NCBI GenBank assembly: GCA_021848325.1
Contig: JAJZUU010000001.1
Location: 1-64,000, forward strand
From: Pseudomonadota bacterium
Lineage (GTDB): Bacteria; Pseudomonadota; Gammaproteobacteria; Burkholderiales; JAJZUU01
Reading direction: 5' to 3'
Length of the DNA: 64,000 bases
The notes under the pieces were generated by a model, which saw only the letters and a list, made by a program, of their open reading frames with translations, made no database searches and was not told the origin of the DNA. Both the position numbers and the translations under genes were made by a program. The first letter of the stretch is position 1. Every line of letters begins with the position of its first letter. Of this stretch, positions 34,291 to 44,091 are shown in pieces.

Positions 34291-35592
34291 ATGCGCCGCA
34301 GCCTCGCCCCGGATGTCAGCGCCCGCGAAGTATGGGCGTGGGCCATGTACGACTTCGCCAATTCCGGCTATACCACGGTGGTGATCACTGCCGTGTTCAA
34401 CGCCTATTTCGTGTCGGTGGTGGCGCAGAACAAGGGCTGGGCCACGTTCGCCTGGACCGTGTCCCTGGCCGTCTCCTACACCCTGATCATGCTCACCGCC
34501 CCCATCGTCGGGGCCTACGCCGATGCCTACGGCGCCAAGAAAAGGCTGCTTCTGGCCAGCACCGTGGGCTGCGTCGGCTTCACCGCGGCCCTGGCCCTGG
34601 CCGGGCCGGGCCAGGTCTGGCTCGCCGCTACCCTTGTCGTGCTGTCCAACTTCTTTTACGGCAGCGGCGAGAACCTGATCGCCGCTTTCCTGCCCGAACT
34701 GGCCAAGGGCCGCGCCATGGGCAAGGTCTCGGGCTGGGGCTGGAGCCTGGGCTACCTGGGCGGACTGGTGAGCCTCGGGGCCTGCCTGGCCTACGTGAGC
34801 CGGGCCCAGGCCCGGGGCGACACGGCCGCGGACTTCGTCCCCGTCACCATGCTGATCACCGCGGCCCTGTTCGCCCTGGCCAGCCTGCCCACTTTCGCCT
34901 GCCTCAAGGAGCGGGCGCTGCCCCAGGCCCGCTTGCAGGGCGCGGGGATGGCCGGGGAGGCCTTCGCCCGGCTGTTGGAGACCCTGCACCAGGCCCACCG
35001 CTATCGCGACCTGCGCCGCTTTCTGGTATGCACCGTGTTCTATCAGGCGGGCATCCAGGCGGTGATCACCCTGGCCGCCATCTACGCCCAGCAGGTGATG
35101 CACTTCACCACCCAGGATACCCTGATGTTGATCTTCGCAGTAAACATCACCGCGGCCATCGGCGCATTCGCCTTCGGCCACATCCAGGATCGCATCGGCC
35201 ACATCGCCACCATCGCCCTCACCCTGGTCGGCTGGATGGCCATGGTGGGGCTGGCCTGGGCCGCCCGCGGCCCGGGCCTGTTCTGGGTCGCCGCCAACCT
35301 GGCCGGCATCTGCATGGGATCGAGCCAGTCCGCCGGGCGGGCGCTGGTGGGGCTGTTGAGCCCCCCCGCCCGCCGCGCGGAATTCTTCGGCCTGTGGGGC
35401 CTGGCGGTCAAGCTCTCCTCCATCCTCGGCCCGGTGACCTACGGCGCGGTGAGTTGGGTGTCCCGCGGCGACCACCGCCAGGCCATGCTGATCACCGGCA
35501 GTTATTTTCTGGCGGGCCTGCTGATCCTGCTCGGGGTGGACGTGAGACGCGGCCGGCGCGCCGCGTTGCGGCGCACGCCCGCACGCGGCTGA
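34291..35592 (+). CDS. MFS transporter, UMF1/Atg22-like family
   Basis: VWAWAMYDFANSGYTTVVITAVFNAYFVSVVA. Confidence 0.9.
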   Translation: MRRSLAPDVSAREVWAWAMYDFANSGYTTVVITAVFNAYFVSVVAQNKGWATFAWTVSLAVSYTLIMLTAPIVGAYADAYGAKKRLLLASTVGCVGFTAALALAGPGQVWLAATLVVLSNFFYGSGENLIAAFLPELAKGRAMGKVSGWGWSLGYLGGLVSLGACLAYVSRAQARGDTAADFVPVTMLITAALFALASLPTFACLKERALPQARLQGAGMAGEAFARLLETLHQAHRYRDLRRFLVCTVFYQAGIQAVITLAAIYAQQVMHFTTQDTLMLIFAVNITAAIGAFAFGHIQDRIGHIATIALTLVGWMAMVGLAWAARGPGLFWVAANLAGICMGSSQSAGRALVGLLSPPARRAEFFGLWGLAVKLSSILGPVTYGAVSWVSRGDHRQAMLITGSYFLAGLLILLGVDVRRGRRAALRRTPARG

Positions 35593-35605
35593 GTGCCGCC
35601 CGCGC

Positions 35606-36523
35606 TCAGTGTCCCTCCGCCATGGCGGAAAAGGCGTGATACAGACCCTGGGTTGCCAGGGCGAGGCGCCCATAGTCGATCTTTCCCGGCGTGTCCTGGG
35701 CGGTGTGATAGTGGGGGTAGCGGTAAAAAGCGGTGTCCGTCACCATCAGCGCGCGGTAGCCGTTGCGCCAAAAGGAGTAGTGGTCGCTCCAGGCCACCCC
35801 TGGTATCCAGGCGAAGGTGGAGACGTGCTCGACCGGCAGCGCGCAATGGGAACGGAATGCCGCCACCGCGCTCAGCATGGCCCGGCGCGAGCGGAAATTG
35901 GATACGAAGGCGATGAAATTGGCCCGGTCGGGATAACACCACCGGAACAGCGGGGGATAGCGCTGGCTGCCCGGCTCATCGCGGTAGTAGCCGATGGTTT
36001 CCAGGGAAATCATCAGCCGGATATTGTCGCCCCGGGCGCGGGCGGCCCGGGCATAGACCCGGCTGCCCATTTTCCCCCAGAAGAAGAACGGCGGCTCTTC
36101 GTTCACGAAGGCCACAAAGCGCACGCTGCGGGCGGGCTGCGCCGCGGCGAACAGCCTGGAGATCTCTAGCATCGCGGCCACGCCGCTGCCGTTGTCGTTG
36201 GCGCCCGGGCTGCCGATGACCGAGTCGTAGTGAGCGCCCACCAGGATGAGTTCCCGCGGCCGGCTTGTGCCGTGGCGGGTAACCTCCAGGTTCGCGCACA
36301 GCACGCCCCGGGTGCGATAGGTTTGACAGACTACCTGGTAGCCCTGCTCGCGCCATTGCCCGGCGATGTAATCGGCGGCCGCCTGCAACGCCGGCGCGCG
36401 GAACACGTTGCGCTCGCCGATCTCGCCGGCGAGTACCTCTATGTGCCGCCTGAGGGCGTCAGCTTCTACGGCGAATGCCGAGGTTGCCCGTCCCGCGCCG
36501 GCCGCCGCAAGTTCGGGCGGCAC
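35606..36523 (-). CDS. M28 family zinc metallopeptidase (probable GTG start)
   Basis: LILVGAHYDSVIGSPGANDNGSGVAAMLEISR, FVAFVNEEPPFF. Confidence 0.88.
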   Translation of the reverse strand: MPPELAAAGAGRATSAFAVEADALRRHIEVLAGEIGERNVFRAPALQAAADYIAGQWREQGYQVVCQTYRTRGVLCANLEVTRHGTSRPRELILVGAHYDSVIGSPGANDNGSGVAAMLEISRLFAAAQPARSVRFVAFVNEEPPFFFWGKMGSRVYARAARARGDNIRLMISLETIGYYRDEPGSQRYPPLFRWCYPDRANFIAFVSNFRSRRAMLSAVAAFRSHCALPVEHVSTFAWIPGVAWSDHYSFWRNGYRALMVTDTAFYRYPHYHTAQDTPGKIDYGRLALATQGLYHAFSAMAEGH

Positions 36524-36528
36524 GCCGA

Positions 36529-36732
36529 CTAATCCAGCATGAAGGTGATGTTGGCGTTGATCCGGTACTTGACGATCTTGTCGCCCTCCACCTTTGCCTC
36601 GAAGTTCTTGATGTAGATCGACTTGATCCCGTGTATGGTCTTGGCCGCCTGCGCCACGGCATGGCTCGCCGCGTCTTCCCAGCTCTGGTCGGATTCGGTG
36701 AGCACCTCGATTACCTTCAGCATGTCGGACAT
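36529..36732 (-). CDS. Dodecin family protein
   Basis: MSDMLKVIEVLTESDQSWEDAASHAVAQAAKTIHGIKSIYIKNFEAKVEGDKIVKYRINANITFMLD. Confidence 0.92.
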   Translation of the reverse strand: MSDMLKVIEVLTESDQSWEDAASHAVAQAAKTIHGIKSIYIKNFEAKVEGDKIVKYRINANITFMLD

Positions 36733-36786
36733 GATGGATTCCTCCTGGGGTGAAATTGGGGGCTGCCGTTTCAGTATAGAACAGGG

Positions 36787-37872
36787 TTATGGGACCGCAG
36801 GCGGGGCGGTGAACGCCTCCCGGAGTTCCCGCCGCAGCAGTCCCTCCCGGTCCGAATAGGTGGGCGAGAAGTGAAAGGGGATCACGTTCCTGGCGCCGGC
36901 CGCCTGGGCCAGCGACCCCGCCTGGCGGGCCGTGAGATGGTATTTCCGGGCGGCGCGCTCCCGGTCCTGGTGGAGAAAGGTGGCCTCGATGAACAGCAGG
37001 TCCGAATCCCGGGCCAGTTCCACGATCTTCGCGGCATTCTGCCGATGGAAGACGGCATCGGTGACGTAGCTGATCTTCTGCCCGGGCACGATGCGCAGGA
37101 CATCTTTCTTCAGCATCCCCAGGGGCAGGCTGCGCTCCCGCGCCACGCCCCCTTCGCGCCACCATGCCCGCACCCGGGCATGGTCCGGATCGCCGCGGAC
37201 GACCGCCTTTTTCAAGTCCCGCAACCACGGCCCGGTGGGCAACCCGATCTCCGCCAGCCGGTTTTTCCACACGTTGACGTGGGCCTTTTCTTCCAGGCTG
37301 AAGGCGAGACACGGGGTGCCGTGGTCCAGCGTGACGGCACGCACCCGGAACAGGTCCTCGTCCACCAGCACACCCTCGGGAAGCTCCAGCGTTTCCTCCG
37401 CCTCCCGCCGGAACGCCGCCCGGCAACGGAACCTGGCGCGGCGGCCGCCGCCGTCGGGGTAGACCTCGGTGACCGCCAGCGTGAAGTCGGCGAGATAGTT
37501 TTGCACCAGGTTCCAGGTATAGGCAGCCAGCTTGTGCTGCACCTGGTCGATGAAACCGGCCGGGCCGAACAGATCCATGCGGCGCTCGCGGCCCAGGCAG
37601 ATCCGCAACAGCCAGTCGAACCCCATGAAATGGTCCATGTGGGCGTGGGACACGAAGGCGTGGCTCACCCGCAGGATCTTGCGCGGCGCGAGCCCCTGCA
37701 GGTCCCCCAGGTCGAACAGCAGGGCGCGCCTCTCGAACAGGCAATCCACGTAGAGCCCCGGGTCGCCGAACGGGCCGTTGATCAGATAGGGATGGAACAG
37801 GGGCCTCACAGGCGCTCCATGGCTGCATCCGAAGCGCCCCGGCTGCGCTGCCGCCGGGCTCGGAAAATGCAC
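36787..37872 (-). CDS. MBL-fold hydrolase, ribonuclease Z-like (start uncertain)
   Basis: VSHAHMDHFMGFDWLLR, VIPFHFSPTYSDRE. Confidence 0.83.
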   Translation of the reverse strand: MHFPSPAAAQPGRFGCSHGAPVRPLFHPYLINGPFGDPGLYVDCLFERRALLFDLGDLQGLAPRKILRVSHAFVSHAHMDHFMGFDWLLRICLGRERRMDLFGPAGFIDQVQHKLAAYTWNLVQNYLADFTLAVTEVYPDGGGRRARFRCRAAFRREAEETLELPEGVLVDEDLFRVRAVTLDHGTPCLAFSLEEKAHVNVWKNRLAEIGLPTGPWLRDLKKAVVRGDPDHARVRAWWREGGVARERSLPLGMLKKDVLRIVPGQKISYVTDAVFHRQNAAKIVELARDSDLLFIEATFLHQDRERAARKYHLTARQAGSLAQAAGARNVIPFHFSPTYSDREGLLRRELREAFTAPPAVP

Positions 37873-37953
37873 TTCCTCGCCGGTTTTTATATGAACAATT
37901 TTTACTATACTAAAAAATGTTGGGGACCATATACCCTAATAAGGAGGAATACC

Positions 37954-38424
37954 ATGGCCATCGCCTATACCGTCGAGAAATACCTCGATCTGCACCACAT
38001 CCCCTACGAAATCCTGAGCCACCCCCGCACAACGACCAGCCTGAAAACGGCGGAGGCCGCCAATATCGGGGCGGACCGCCTGGCGAAGGCGGTCCTGCTG
38101 GAAGACAAGGGCGGCTACATGATCGCCGTTCTTCCGGCCAGCCACCACCTCGTCCTGCGCGAGTTGCGCAGCCAGACCGGGCGCAGCGTCAGGATGGCCA
38201 CCGAGGACGAGATCTCGGGGCTGTTCAAGGACTGCGAGCGCGGTGCGGTCCCCGCACTAGGCCCGGCCTACGGCCTCGACACGGTATGTGACGACAGTCT
38301 TGCGGAGCAGCCGGACGTCTATTTCGAGGCCGGCGACCACCACGAACTGATCCACGTCGACCGCGAACAGTTCCTGGCGTTGCTCGGTGCGGCAGGGCAC
38401 GGGCGCTTCAGTAGCCACCTGTAG
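37954..38424 (+). CDS. YbaK/EbsC-type aminoacyl-tRNA deacylase
   Basis: IPYEILSHPRTTTSLKTAEAANIGADRLAKAVLLEDKGGYMIAVLPASHHLVLREL; aaggagg SD. Confidence 0.9.
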   Translation: MAIAYTVEKYLDLHHIPYEILSHPRTTTSLKTAEAANIGADRLAKAVLLEDKGGYMIAVLPASHHLVLRELRSQTGRSVRMATEDEISGLFKDCERGAVPALGPAYGLDTVCDDSLAEQPDVYFEAGDHHELIHVDREQFLALLGAAGHGRFSSHL

Positions 38425-38544
38425 CCTTGGCTTCCCCGCAGACCAGCTACGCCCGGACCCTTGCCCACGGGCTCACGGGGCCGATTGCCCGCAGCGCCTG
38501 AAACGCTCAGGCTCGCCGACGGCAGGGTCCCGGGCTGGGCCTAG

Positions 38545-38704
38545 GAGCCTGTCGGACTTGAAGAATCGAAGCGAAAATTCGGCTGGTCGAGGACAGATTT
38601 TGTCGATTTTGCAGGTCAATAGTCGTTCTATTGACCAAAAAAGCGGCGAAATATGGACCGGTCAGGCGGATTTGCAGCCGATTTCCTTTAAGTCCGACAG
38701 GCTC
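38545..38704 (+). mobile_element. MITE-like element copy 5 (160-bp short form), flanked by CTAG
   Basis: Same inverted repeats; carries the ctggTcgagg variant. Confidence 0.92.
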
Positions 38705-38793
38705 CTAGCATGGAGACCCGGGCGGCGCCCCGGTATTCATGTTTCACGGCCTGCCCGGCTCCTTGGTGTCTCGACAGGATTGACGGAAGCGAC

Positions 38794-39651
38794 ATGAAAC
38801 GACTGGGGATCGCGGTCATAGGCCTGGGCCGTGTGGGCAGGGCCTGCGTGGAAGCAGCAAGAGAAGCCGGCGACATGCGGCTGGCAGGGATCGTACGCCG
38901 CCCGGAAAAGGTGGCGCAGCCACTGCCGGAAGGGTGGCGCGACCTGCCTGTGGCGGCGCACATCAGCGAGCTCCGGGACGTGGATGCGGCACTCATCTGC
39001 GTCCCGACCGATTCGGTCCTGGGAACGGCGCAACAGTTGCTCCAGCAGCGGATTCCCATCGTGGAATGCGCCACCCTGGAAGGGCCCGCCCGGGACGCCC
39101 ACCGGGACGAGATCGGCCGCTTGGCCGAGCACCACCGCGTTCCCGCCATCGTGGGGGCGGGCTGGGAGTGCGGCACCCTTCCCCTGTTCAAGCGCCTGTT
39201 CGAACTGCTCATACCCAAGGGCCGCACGGAGATCACCAACCGCCCCGGGGTGAGCCTGCACCACACCTCGGCGGCACAGGACACAAAAGGGGTAAGGGGG
39301 GCGCTGTGCACCGAACTACGCGGGGCGAACGGCAGGATGCAGCGCTATGTCTACGTCGAACTGGAGCAGGGCGCGAACCTGGACGCCGTTAGCCGAGCCA
39401 TCCGCAGCGATCCGCTGTTTGTCGCCGAAGAAACCCTGGTGTTCCAGGTGGCGAGCCTGGCGGAACTGGAGCAGGGGGGCCACGGCATATTGATGGAACG
39501 GCGCGGCGCTTCGGGGCGCGCAGCACACCATACCCTGCTGCTGGAGGCACGCTTCCACGCGGGCTGTTTCACCGCCCAGGTCATGCTGGACGCTGCGCGC
39601 AGCCTGCCCGGACGCAGGCCCGGGGCCTATGCCTACACCGTGTTTTCCTGA
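38794..39651 (+). CDS. Diaminopimelate dehydrogenase-like NAD(P)-dependent oxidoreductase
   Basis: MKRLGIAVIGLGRVGRACVEAAREAGDMRLAGIVRRPEK; AIVGAGWECGTLPLFKRLFELL. Confidence 0.75.
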   Translation: MKRLGIAVIGLGRVGRACVEAAREAGDMRLAGIVRRPEKVAQPLPEGWRDLPVAAHISELRDVDAALICVPTDSVLGTAQQLLQQRIPIVECATLEGPARDAHRDEIGRLAEHHRVPAIVGAGWECGTLPLFKRLFELLIPKGRTEITNRPGVSLHHTSAAQDTKGVRGALCTELRGANGRMQRYVYVELEQGANLDAVSRAIRSDPLFVAEETLVFQVASLAELEQGGHGILMERRGASGRAAHHTLLLEARFHAGCFTAQVMLDAARSLPGRRPGAYAYTVFS

Positions 39652-39793
39652 CCGGAAGGCCGGAATGTTCCGCCCGCAACGGGGCCACGCCGTGCATTGC
39701 GCAATCGGGTAATGACGGCTATGCTATGTCTTTCTGCGGGTCCCAAAAATGGGTAGGCCGAGCGCGCCGGCAGTCATTGAACAGGGAGAAAGC

Positions 39794-40036
39794 ATGGGCA
39801 GCAAGGACCACGTCTCGCTTCAGGAACCGTTCCTGAACACCCTGCGCAGGGAACACGTTCCGGTAGCCATTTTTCTGGTCAACGGCATCAAGCTGGTGGG
39901 CAAGATCGAGTCATTCGACCAATACCTGATCCTGCTCAAGGGTGGCGACAACGTGACGCAAACCATATACAAGCACGCGATTTCCACCATTTCCCCCTCG
40001 CGCCAGGTGCGCCTTCAGCCGCGGGAAGCCAAGTAG
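39794..40036 (+). CDS. hfq: Divergent Hfq-like RNA chaperone
   Basis: [64 protein letters not shown]: Sm1 and Sm2 (YKHAIST) motifs with an altered loop. Confidence 0.88.
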   Translation: MGSKDHVSLQEPFLNTLRREHVPVAIFLVNGIKLVGKIESFDQYLILLKGGDNVTQTIYKHAISTISPSRQVRLQPREAK

Positions 40037-40109
40037 CGGCCGGGCGCCGCAAGCCCCCGAGGCGACAAGCCAGCCGGGGCGGAGCGTGCGGCACCACGTT
40101 CCGAGCCAA

Positions 40110-41075
40110 ATGAAGCGATATCTTTGCCTGGGATTCGCCCTGGCCCTTTGCCTCTCGGCCAGCATGCCCTCGTGGGGCCAGGACGAGTGCGGGCTTTGCG
40201 ACACCCTCACCGGGGGCATATTCACTTACACGGTCCAGCCCGGCGACTACCTGATCCGCATCGGAGCGCGTTTCGGCGAGGCGGCCCTGGTCCTGGCACG
40301 GGAAAACCGGCTGGACTACGGCGGCATCCTCATGCCCGGCCGGCGGCTGGTGGTCGATAACCGGCACATCGTGCCCGCGCGCATGCGAGACGGCATCCTG
40401 ATTAACCTGCCGCAGCGCATGCTGTTTTTGTTCCGCGGGGGAGAAGTGGCCGCCGCCTACCCGGTGGGCCTGGGCAAACCCACCTGGCCCACCCCCACGG
40501 GCGGTTTCACGGTCGCCGACCTCCAGGTGAACAAGCCCTGGAAGGTGCCGAAATCCATCCAGGAGGAGATGCGCCGGGAAGGGAAAGCGGTAAGGAGCGA
40601 GGTGCCCCCGGGGCCCGACAACCCCCTGGGCCGGCACTGGATCGGCCTGAGCATCGCGGGCTACGGCATCCACGGAACCATCGCCCCCGCCAGCGTGTTT
40701 CATTTCCAGAGCCACGGCTGCATCCGCCTGCACCCGGACGACGTGGCCGAGCTGTTCGGACAGGTCCACATCGGCACCCGGGGCAGTCTCGTCTACCGCC
40801 CGGTGATGCTGGCCCTGCTGGCGGACGGCCGCATCTTTCTCGAAGTCCACCGGGACATATACAATCGGGGCATTGACCCGTGGCGCACGGTGCAGGACTT
40901 GGCACGCGCGCACCACATCGACGGCCGGCTTGACTGGAGCCGGGTACGGGAAATCATTCGCCGGCAGGATGGCCTGGCCCGGGAGGCAGGCTTGGCACCC
41001 GACGGCGGAACGAACAAGGAAAACGACTCATGGGAAAACCCTTGCCACCGTTGCTTGACCAGCGGCAGTCCTTAA
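40110..41075 (+). CDS. L,D-transpeptidase with LysM-like segment
   Basis: Signal peptide; FTYTVQPGDYLIRIGARFGE; HGCIRLHPDDVAELF catalytic region (SHGCIRL). Confidence 0.93.
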   Translation: MKRYLCLGFALALCLSASMPSWGQDECGLCDTLTGGIFTYTVQPGDYLIRIGARFGEAALVLARENRLDYGGILMPGRRLVVDNRHIVPARMRDGILINLPQRMLFLFRGGEVAAAYPVGLGKPTWPTPTGGFTVADLQVNKPWKVPKSIQEEMRREGKAVRSEVPPGPDNPLGRHWIGLSIAGYGIHGTIAPASVFHFQSHGCIRLHPDDVAELFGQVHIGTRGSLVYRPVMLALLADGRIFLEVHRDIYNRGIDPWRTVQDLARAHHIDGRLDWSRVREIIRRQDGLAREAGLAPDGGTNKENDSWENPCHRCLTSGSP

Positions 41076-41608
41076 GCAGACGCGGCTTCCTGAAACTCGG
41101 TGCCGCCCTGGCGTCGGCGGGGGCTGCGCCCCGCGCCGCTCTCGCCGCGGCCGCCGGGGGCTCGCCCGAACGGGCGTTGTCCTTCTACAACGTCAACACC
41201 GGTGAACGCCTGGATACCGCGTACTGGGCCGAAGACCGGTATCTGCCAGATGCCCTGGAACAGATCGACCATCTCTTGCGCGACCACAGAAACGATGCGG
41301 TCAGGCCGATCGACGTGCGCCTGCTCGATCTGCTGCACGCGGTCAAGACCGCGCTGAATGCCCCTGCGCCTCTTCACCTCATCTGCGGCTACCGCTCCCC
41401 CGCCACCAACGCCATGCTGGCCGCCCATAGCCGCGGGGTTGCCAAGCACAGCCTGCACATGACGGGGCAAGCGGCGGACATCCGCATCCCCGGCCACGAT
41501 CTCGCCGACCTGCGCAAAGCGGCCCTGGCATTGCGGGGTGGGGGCGTGGGATATTATCCCCGCTCCGACTTCGTCCACCTGGACGTAGGCCCGGTGCGTA
41601 CCTGGTAG
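41030..41608 (+). CDS. DUF882/YcbK (MepK)-type murein endopeptidase with Tat-like signal
   Basis: SRRGFLKLGAALA; LHLICGYRSPATNAML...SLHMTGQAADIRIPG...VHLDVGPVRTW. Confidence 0.92.
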   Translation: MGKPLPPLLDQRQSLSRRGFLKLGAALASAGAAPRAALAAAAGGSPERALSFYNVNTGERLDTAYWAEDRYLPDALEQIDHLLRDHRNDAVRPIDVRLLDLLHAVKTALNAPAPLHLICGYRSPATNAMLAAHSRGVAKHSLHMTGQAADIRIPGHDLADLRKAALALRGGGVGYYPRSDFVHLDVGPVRTW

Positions 41609-41752
41609 CGAGGCCCCCAGTCGGCGCAGACCGGCCGGGCCGCGCCGCCGTACAAACCGTTCCCCGCCCTGGCGAATCCCGGAAAATGGCCTATATTTAA
41701 GGCAAAGCAACCCGAGGGTTGCGCTTCGTGTGTTTTTTGGAAGGAGTGCATC

Positions 41753-42082
41753 ATGGCTAACGCAGAACAAATAGAACAAATGGAACAGGTGTCGAAGGAA
41801 AAGCTGGTGGAGGACTTCAAGGTGGTGGTGGCCGATGCCGAGGAACTGCTCAGGGCGACCGCCTCCCAGACCGGCGAAAAGGTGGTGGCGGCGCGCCAGC
41901 GCATTGAGGAGAGCTTGGGCGAAGCGCGGCGCAGGCTGGCGATCGTCCAGGCGGGGATCGTGGAGAAAAGCAAGCAGGCCGCCCGGGTGACGGACGAGTA
42001 TGTGCATGATCATCCCTGGCAGTCCATCGGGGTGTCCGCCGCCATCGGCTTCCTGGTGGGCCTGCTGGCGGGACGCCGCTAA
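41753..42082 (+). CDS. ElaB/YqjD (DUF883) family membrane-anchored protein
   Basis: HDHPWQSIGVSAAIGFLVGLLAGRR C-terminus. Confidence 0.93.
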   Translation: MANAEQIEQMEQVSKEKLVEDFKVVVADAEELLRATASQTGEKVVAARQRIEESLGEARRRLAIVQAGIVEKSKQAARVTDEYVHDHPWQSIGVSAAIGFLVGLLAGRR

Positions 42083-42091
42083 CGCCGTTTT

Positions 42092-42496
42092 ATGAACGAC
42101 GCGGCTTCCAACGCTTGCCAGGGCCGCTCCGGCGGCTTGTACGAGTCGGCGAAAACGTTGCTGTCGACCCTGCTGGGCATCCTGCACACCCGCGGCGAAC
42201 TCCTCGCGACAGAACTGGAGGAGGAGCGGGTGCGCCTCGAGCAACGGGTCCTGCTTGGTTTGGCAGGCCTGCTTTGCCTGGCTTTCGGGCTGCTGTTCCT
42301 GACCCTCTGGCTCGTCGTGGCCGCCGGGGAAAACCACCGCCTGGCCGCCCTGGGGGGGGCTGCCATCTTCTACCTGGTGCTGGGCGTGGGGGTGCTCTTG
42401 AGGCTGCGGCACGCGGTGCGTTCCAAACCGCGGCTGTTCGAGACCTCCCTGGCAGAACTGGCCAAAGACCGCAGCGGGCTGGCGTCCCGCTCATGA
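42092..42496 (+). CDS. YqjE family (phage holin-like) membrane protein
   Basis: LYESAKTLLSTLLGILHTRGELLATELEEERVRLEQRVLLGL; in YqjD-YqjE-YqjK order. Confidence 0.88.
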   Translation: MNDAASNACQGRSGGLYESAKTLLSTLLGILHTRGELLATELEEERVRLEQRVLLGLAGLLCLAFGLLFLTLWLVVAAGENHRLAALGGAAIFYLVLGVGVLLRLRHAVRSKPRLFETSLAELAKDRSGLASRS

Positions 42497-42780
42497 ACCG
42501 CCGGCTGCTGCAAATCCGTGCCCGCCGGGCGCGCCTTCTGGAACAAGCCGCCTCCCAGCGGCTGGTGCTCGCCCAGGCGTATCGGTGTTGGCGCACACCT
42601 CTGCGTTACGCCGACCTGGGCCTCTCCGTAGCCCGCGCCCTTGGACAAAAACCCCTGTGGCTCACCCTCTTCTCCGCCGGCTTGCTCGGCGCCAGGACCC
42701 GCGGGATGTGGAAGTGGGCCGCCCGCGCTTGGCCCCTCTGGACCGTTGTTCGGATCGCACGGAATTGGCGCGCGCGCTGA
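42493..42780 (+). CDS. YqjK-like protein
   Basis: MNRRLLQIRARRARLLEQAASQRLVLAQAY; ATGA overlap with the previous ORF. Confidence 0.8.
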   Translation: MNRRLLQIRARRARLLEQAASQRLVLAQAYRCWRTPLRYADLGLSVARALGQKPLWLTLFSAGLLGARTRGMWKWAARAWPLWTVVRIARNWRAR

Positions 42781-42881
42781 TTCCCCGGCCGCCGGAAGAT
42801 ACCGCTTATGTCCATGGAACCAGACCCAGGGGCGCCTGTCGAACCTTTCCGCGAGCGAACAAGACAAGATAAGGACACCCC

Positions 42882-43946
42882 ATGAGCGAGCTGTTTTCAC
42901 CGTTCAGGCTGCGGGAACTGGAGTTCAAGAACCGCATATTCCTGGCCCCCATGTGCCAATATTCGGCCCTCGACGGGTTTGCCGGTACCTGGCACCTGGT
43001 TCATCTGGGCGGCCGCGCCGTCGGCGGCGCGGGGCTGGTGATGGTGGAGGCCACCGGGGTCGCGCCGGAAGGACGCATCTCGCCGCAGGATCTCGGCATC
43101 TGGTCGACACAGCATGCCGCGGCCCTGGCCCCCATCGCCGCCTTCATCCGCGAGCAGGGCTGCGTAGCGGCGATCCAGCTCGCCCACGCGGGGCGAAAAG
43201 GGTCCGTCGACCTGCCTTGGCGCGGCGGTCGGCCGGTTGGGCCGGAACAAGGCGGGTGGCAGACGGTCGCGCCCAGCCCTGCGCCCTTCACGGCCAGTCA
43301 CCCGGTACCGCGGGAGCTGGGCGCCGGGGAACTGAGCGAAATCGTCGGCCGCTTCGCGGAGGCGGCGAGGCATGCCCTGGACGCGGGCTTCCAGGTGGCG
43401 GAGGTGCACATGGCCCACGGCTACCTGCTGCACCAGTTCCTGTCGCCCCTGAGCAACCGCCGGGGGGACGACTACGGAGGCACCCTGGAAAATCGCATGC
43501 GCCTGCCGTTGCAAGTGGCACAGGCGGTGCGCGACATGTGGCCGCCCCATCTGCCCTTGTTCGTGCGCATCTCCGCCACCGACTGGGTGGAGGGAGGGTG
43601 GGACCTGGCCCAGTCCGTCGAACTGGCGCGACGACTCAAGGAGATCGGGGTCGATCTGATCGATTGCTCCAGCGGCGGCCTCACGGCGGATGCCAAAATC
43701 CCGGACGGACCCGGCTTCCAGACCCCTTTCGCGACCGCCATCCGCCGGGAGGCCGGCATCGCCACCGGCGCGGTGGGGCTGATCACCGAGCCCGCCCAGG
43801 CCGAGCAGATCGTGGCCACGGCTTTGGCGGACGCGGTGTTCCTGGGCCGCGAGTTGCTGCGCGACCCTTACTGGCCGCTGCATGCCGCCCGCGCCCTCGG
43901 CGTGGACCTTCCCTGGCCCGCGCAATACCAGCGGGGCAAGCGCTGA
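42882..43946 (+). CDS. NADH:flavin oxidoreductase, Old Yellow Enzyme family (YqjM-like)
   Basis: [61 protein letters not shown]. Confidence 0.96.
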   Translation: MSELFSPFRLRELEFKNRIFLAPMCQYSALDGFAGTWHLVHLGGRAVGGAGLVMVEATGVAPEGRISPQDLGIWSTQHAAALAPIAAFIREQGCVAAIQLAHAGRKGSVDLPWRGGRPVGPEQGGWQTVAPSPAPFTASHPVPRELGAGELSEIVGRFAEAARHALDAGFQVAEVHMAHGYLLHQFLSPLSNRRGDDYGGTLENRMRLPLQVAQAVRDMWPPHLPLFVRISATDWVEGGWDLAQSVELARRLKEIGVDLIDCSSGGLTADAKIPDGPGFQTPFATAIRREAGIATGAVGLITEPAQAEQIVATALADAVFLGRELLRDPYWPLHAARALGVDLPWPAQYQRGKR

Positions 43947-44091
43947 GCGGCCGATCGCCTCGGGATCCAATGCGGCCGGAACGCTGCCCGACCGGAGCTT
44001 GCGCAAGAAGCCCGTTGGGAGTTAAATTTTAGGATTTATGCTTGGCGCACCCGCCGGGTGCGCGGCAAAACCGAATAAGGATGACGAACAG

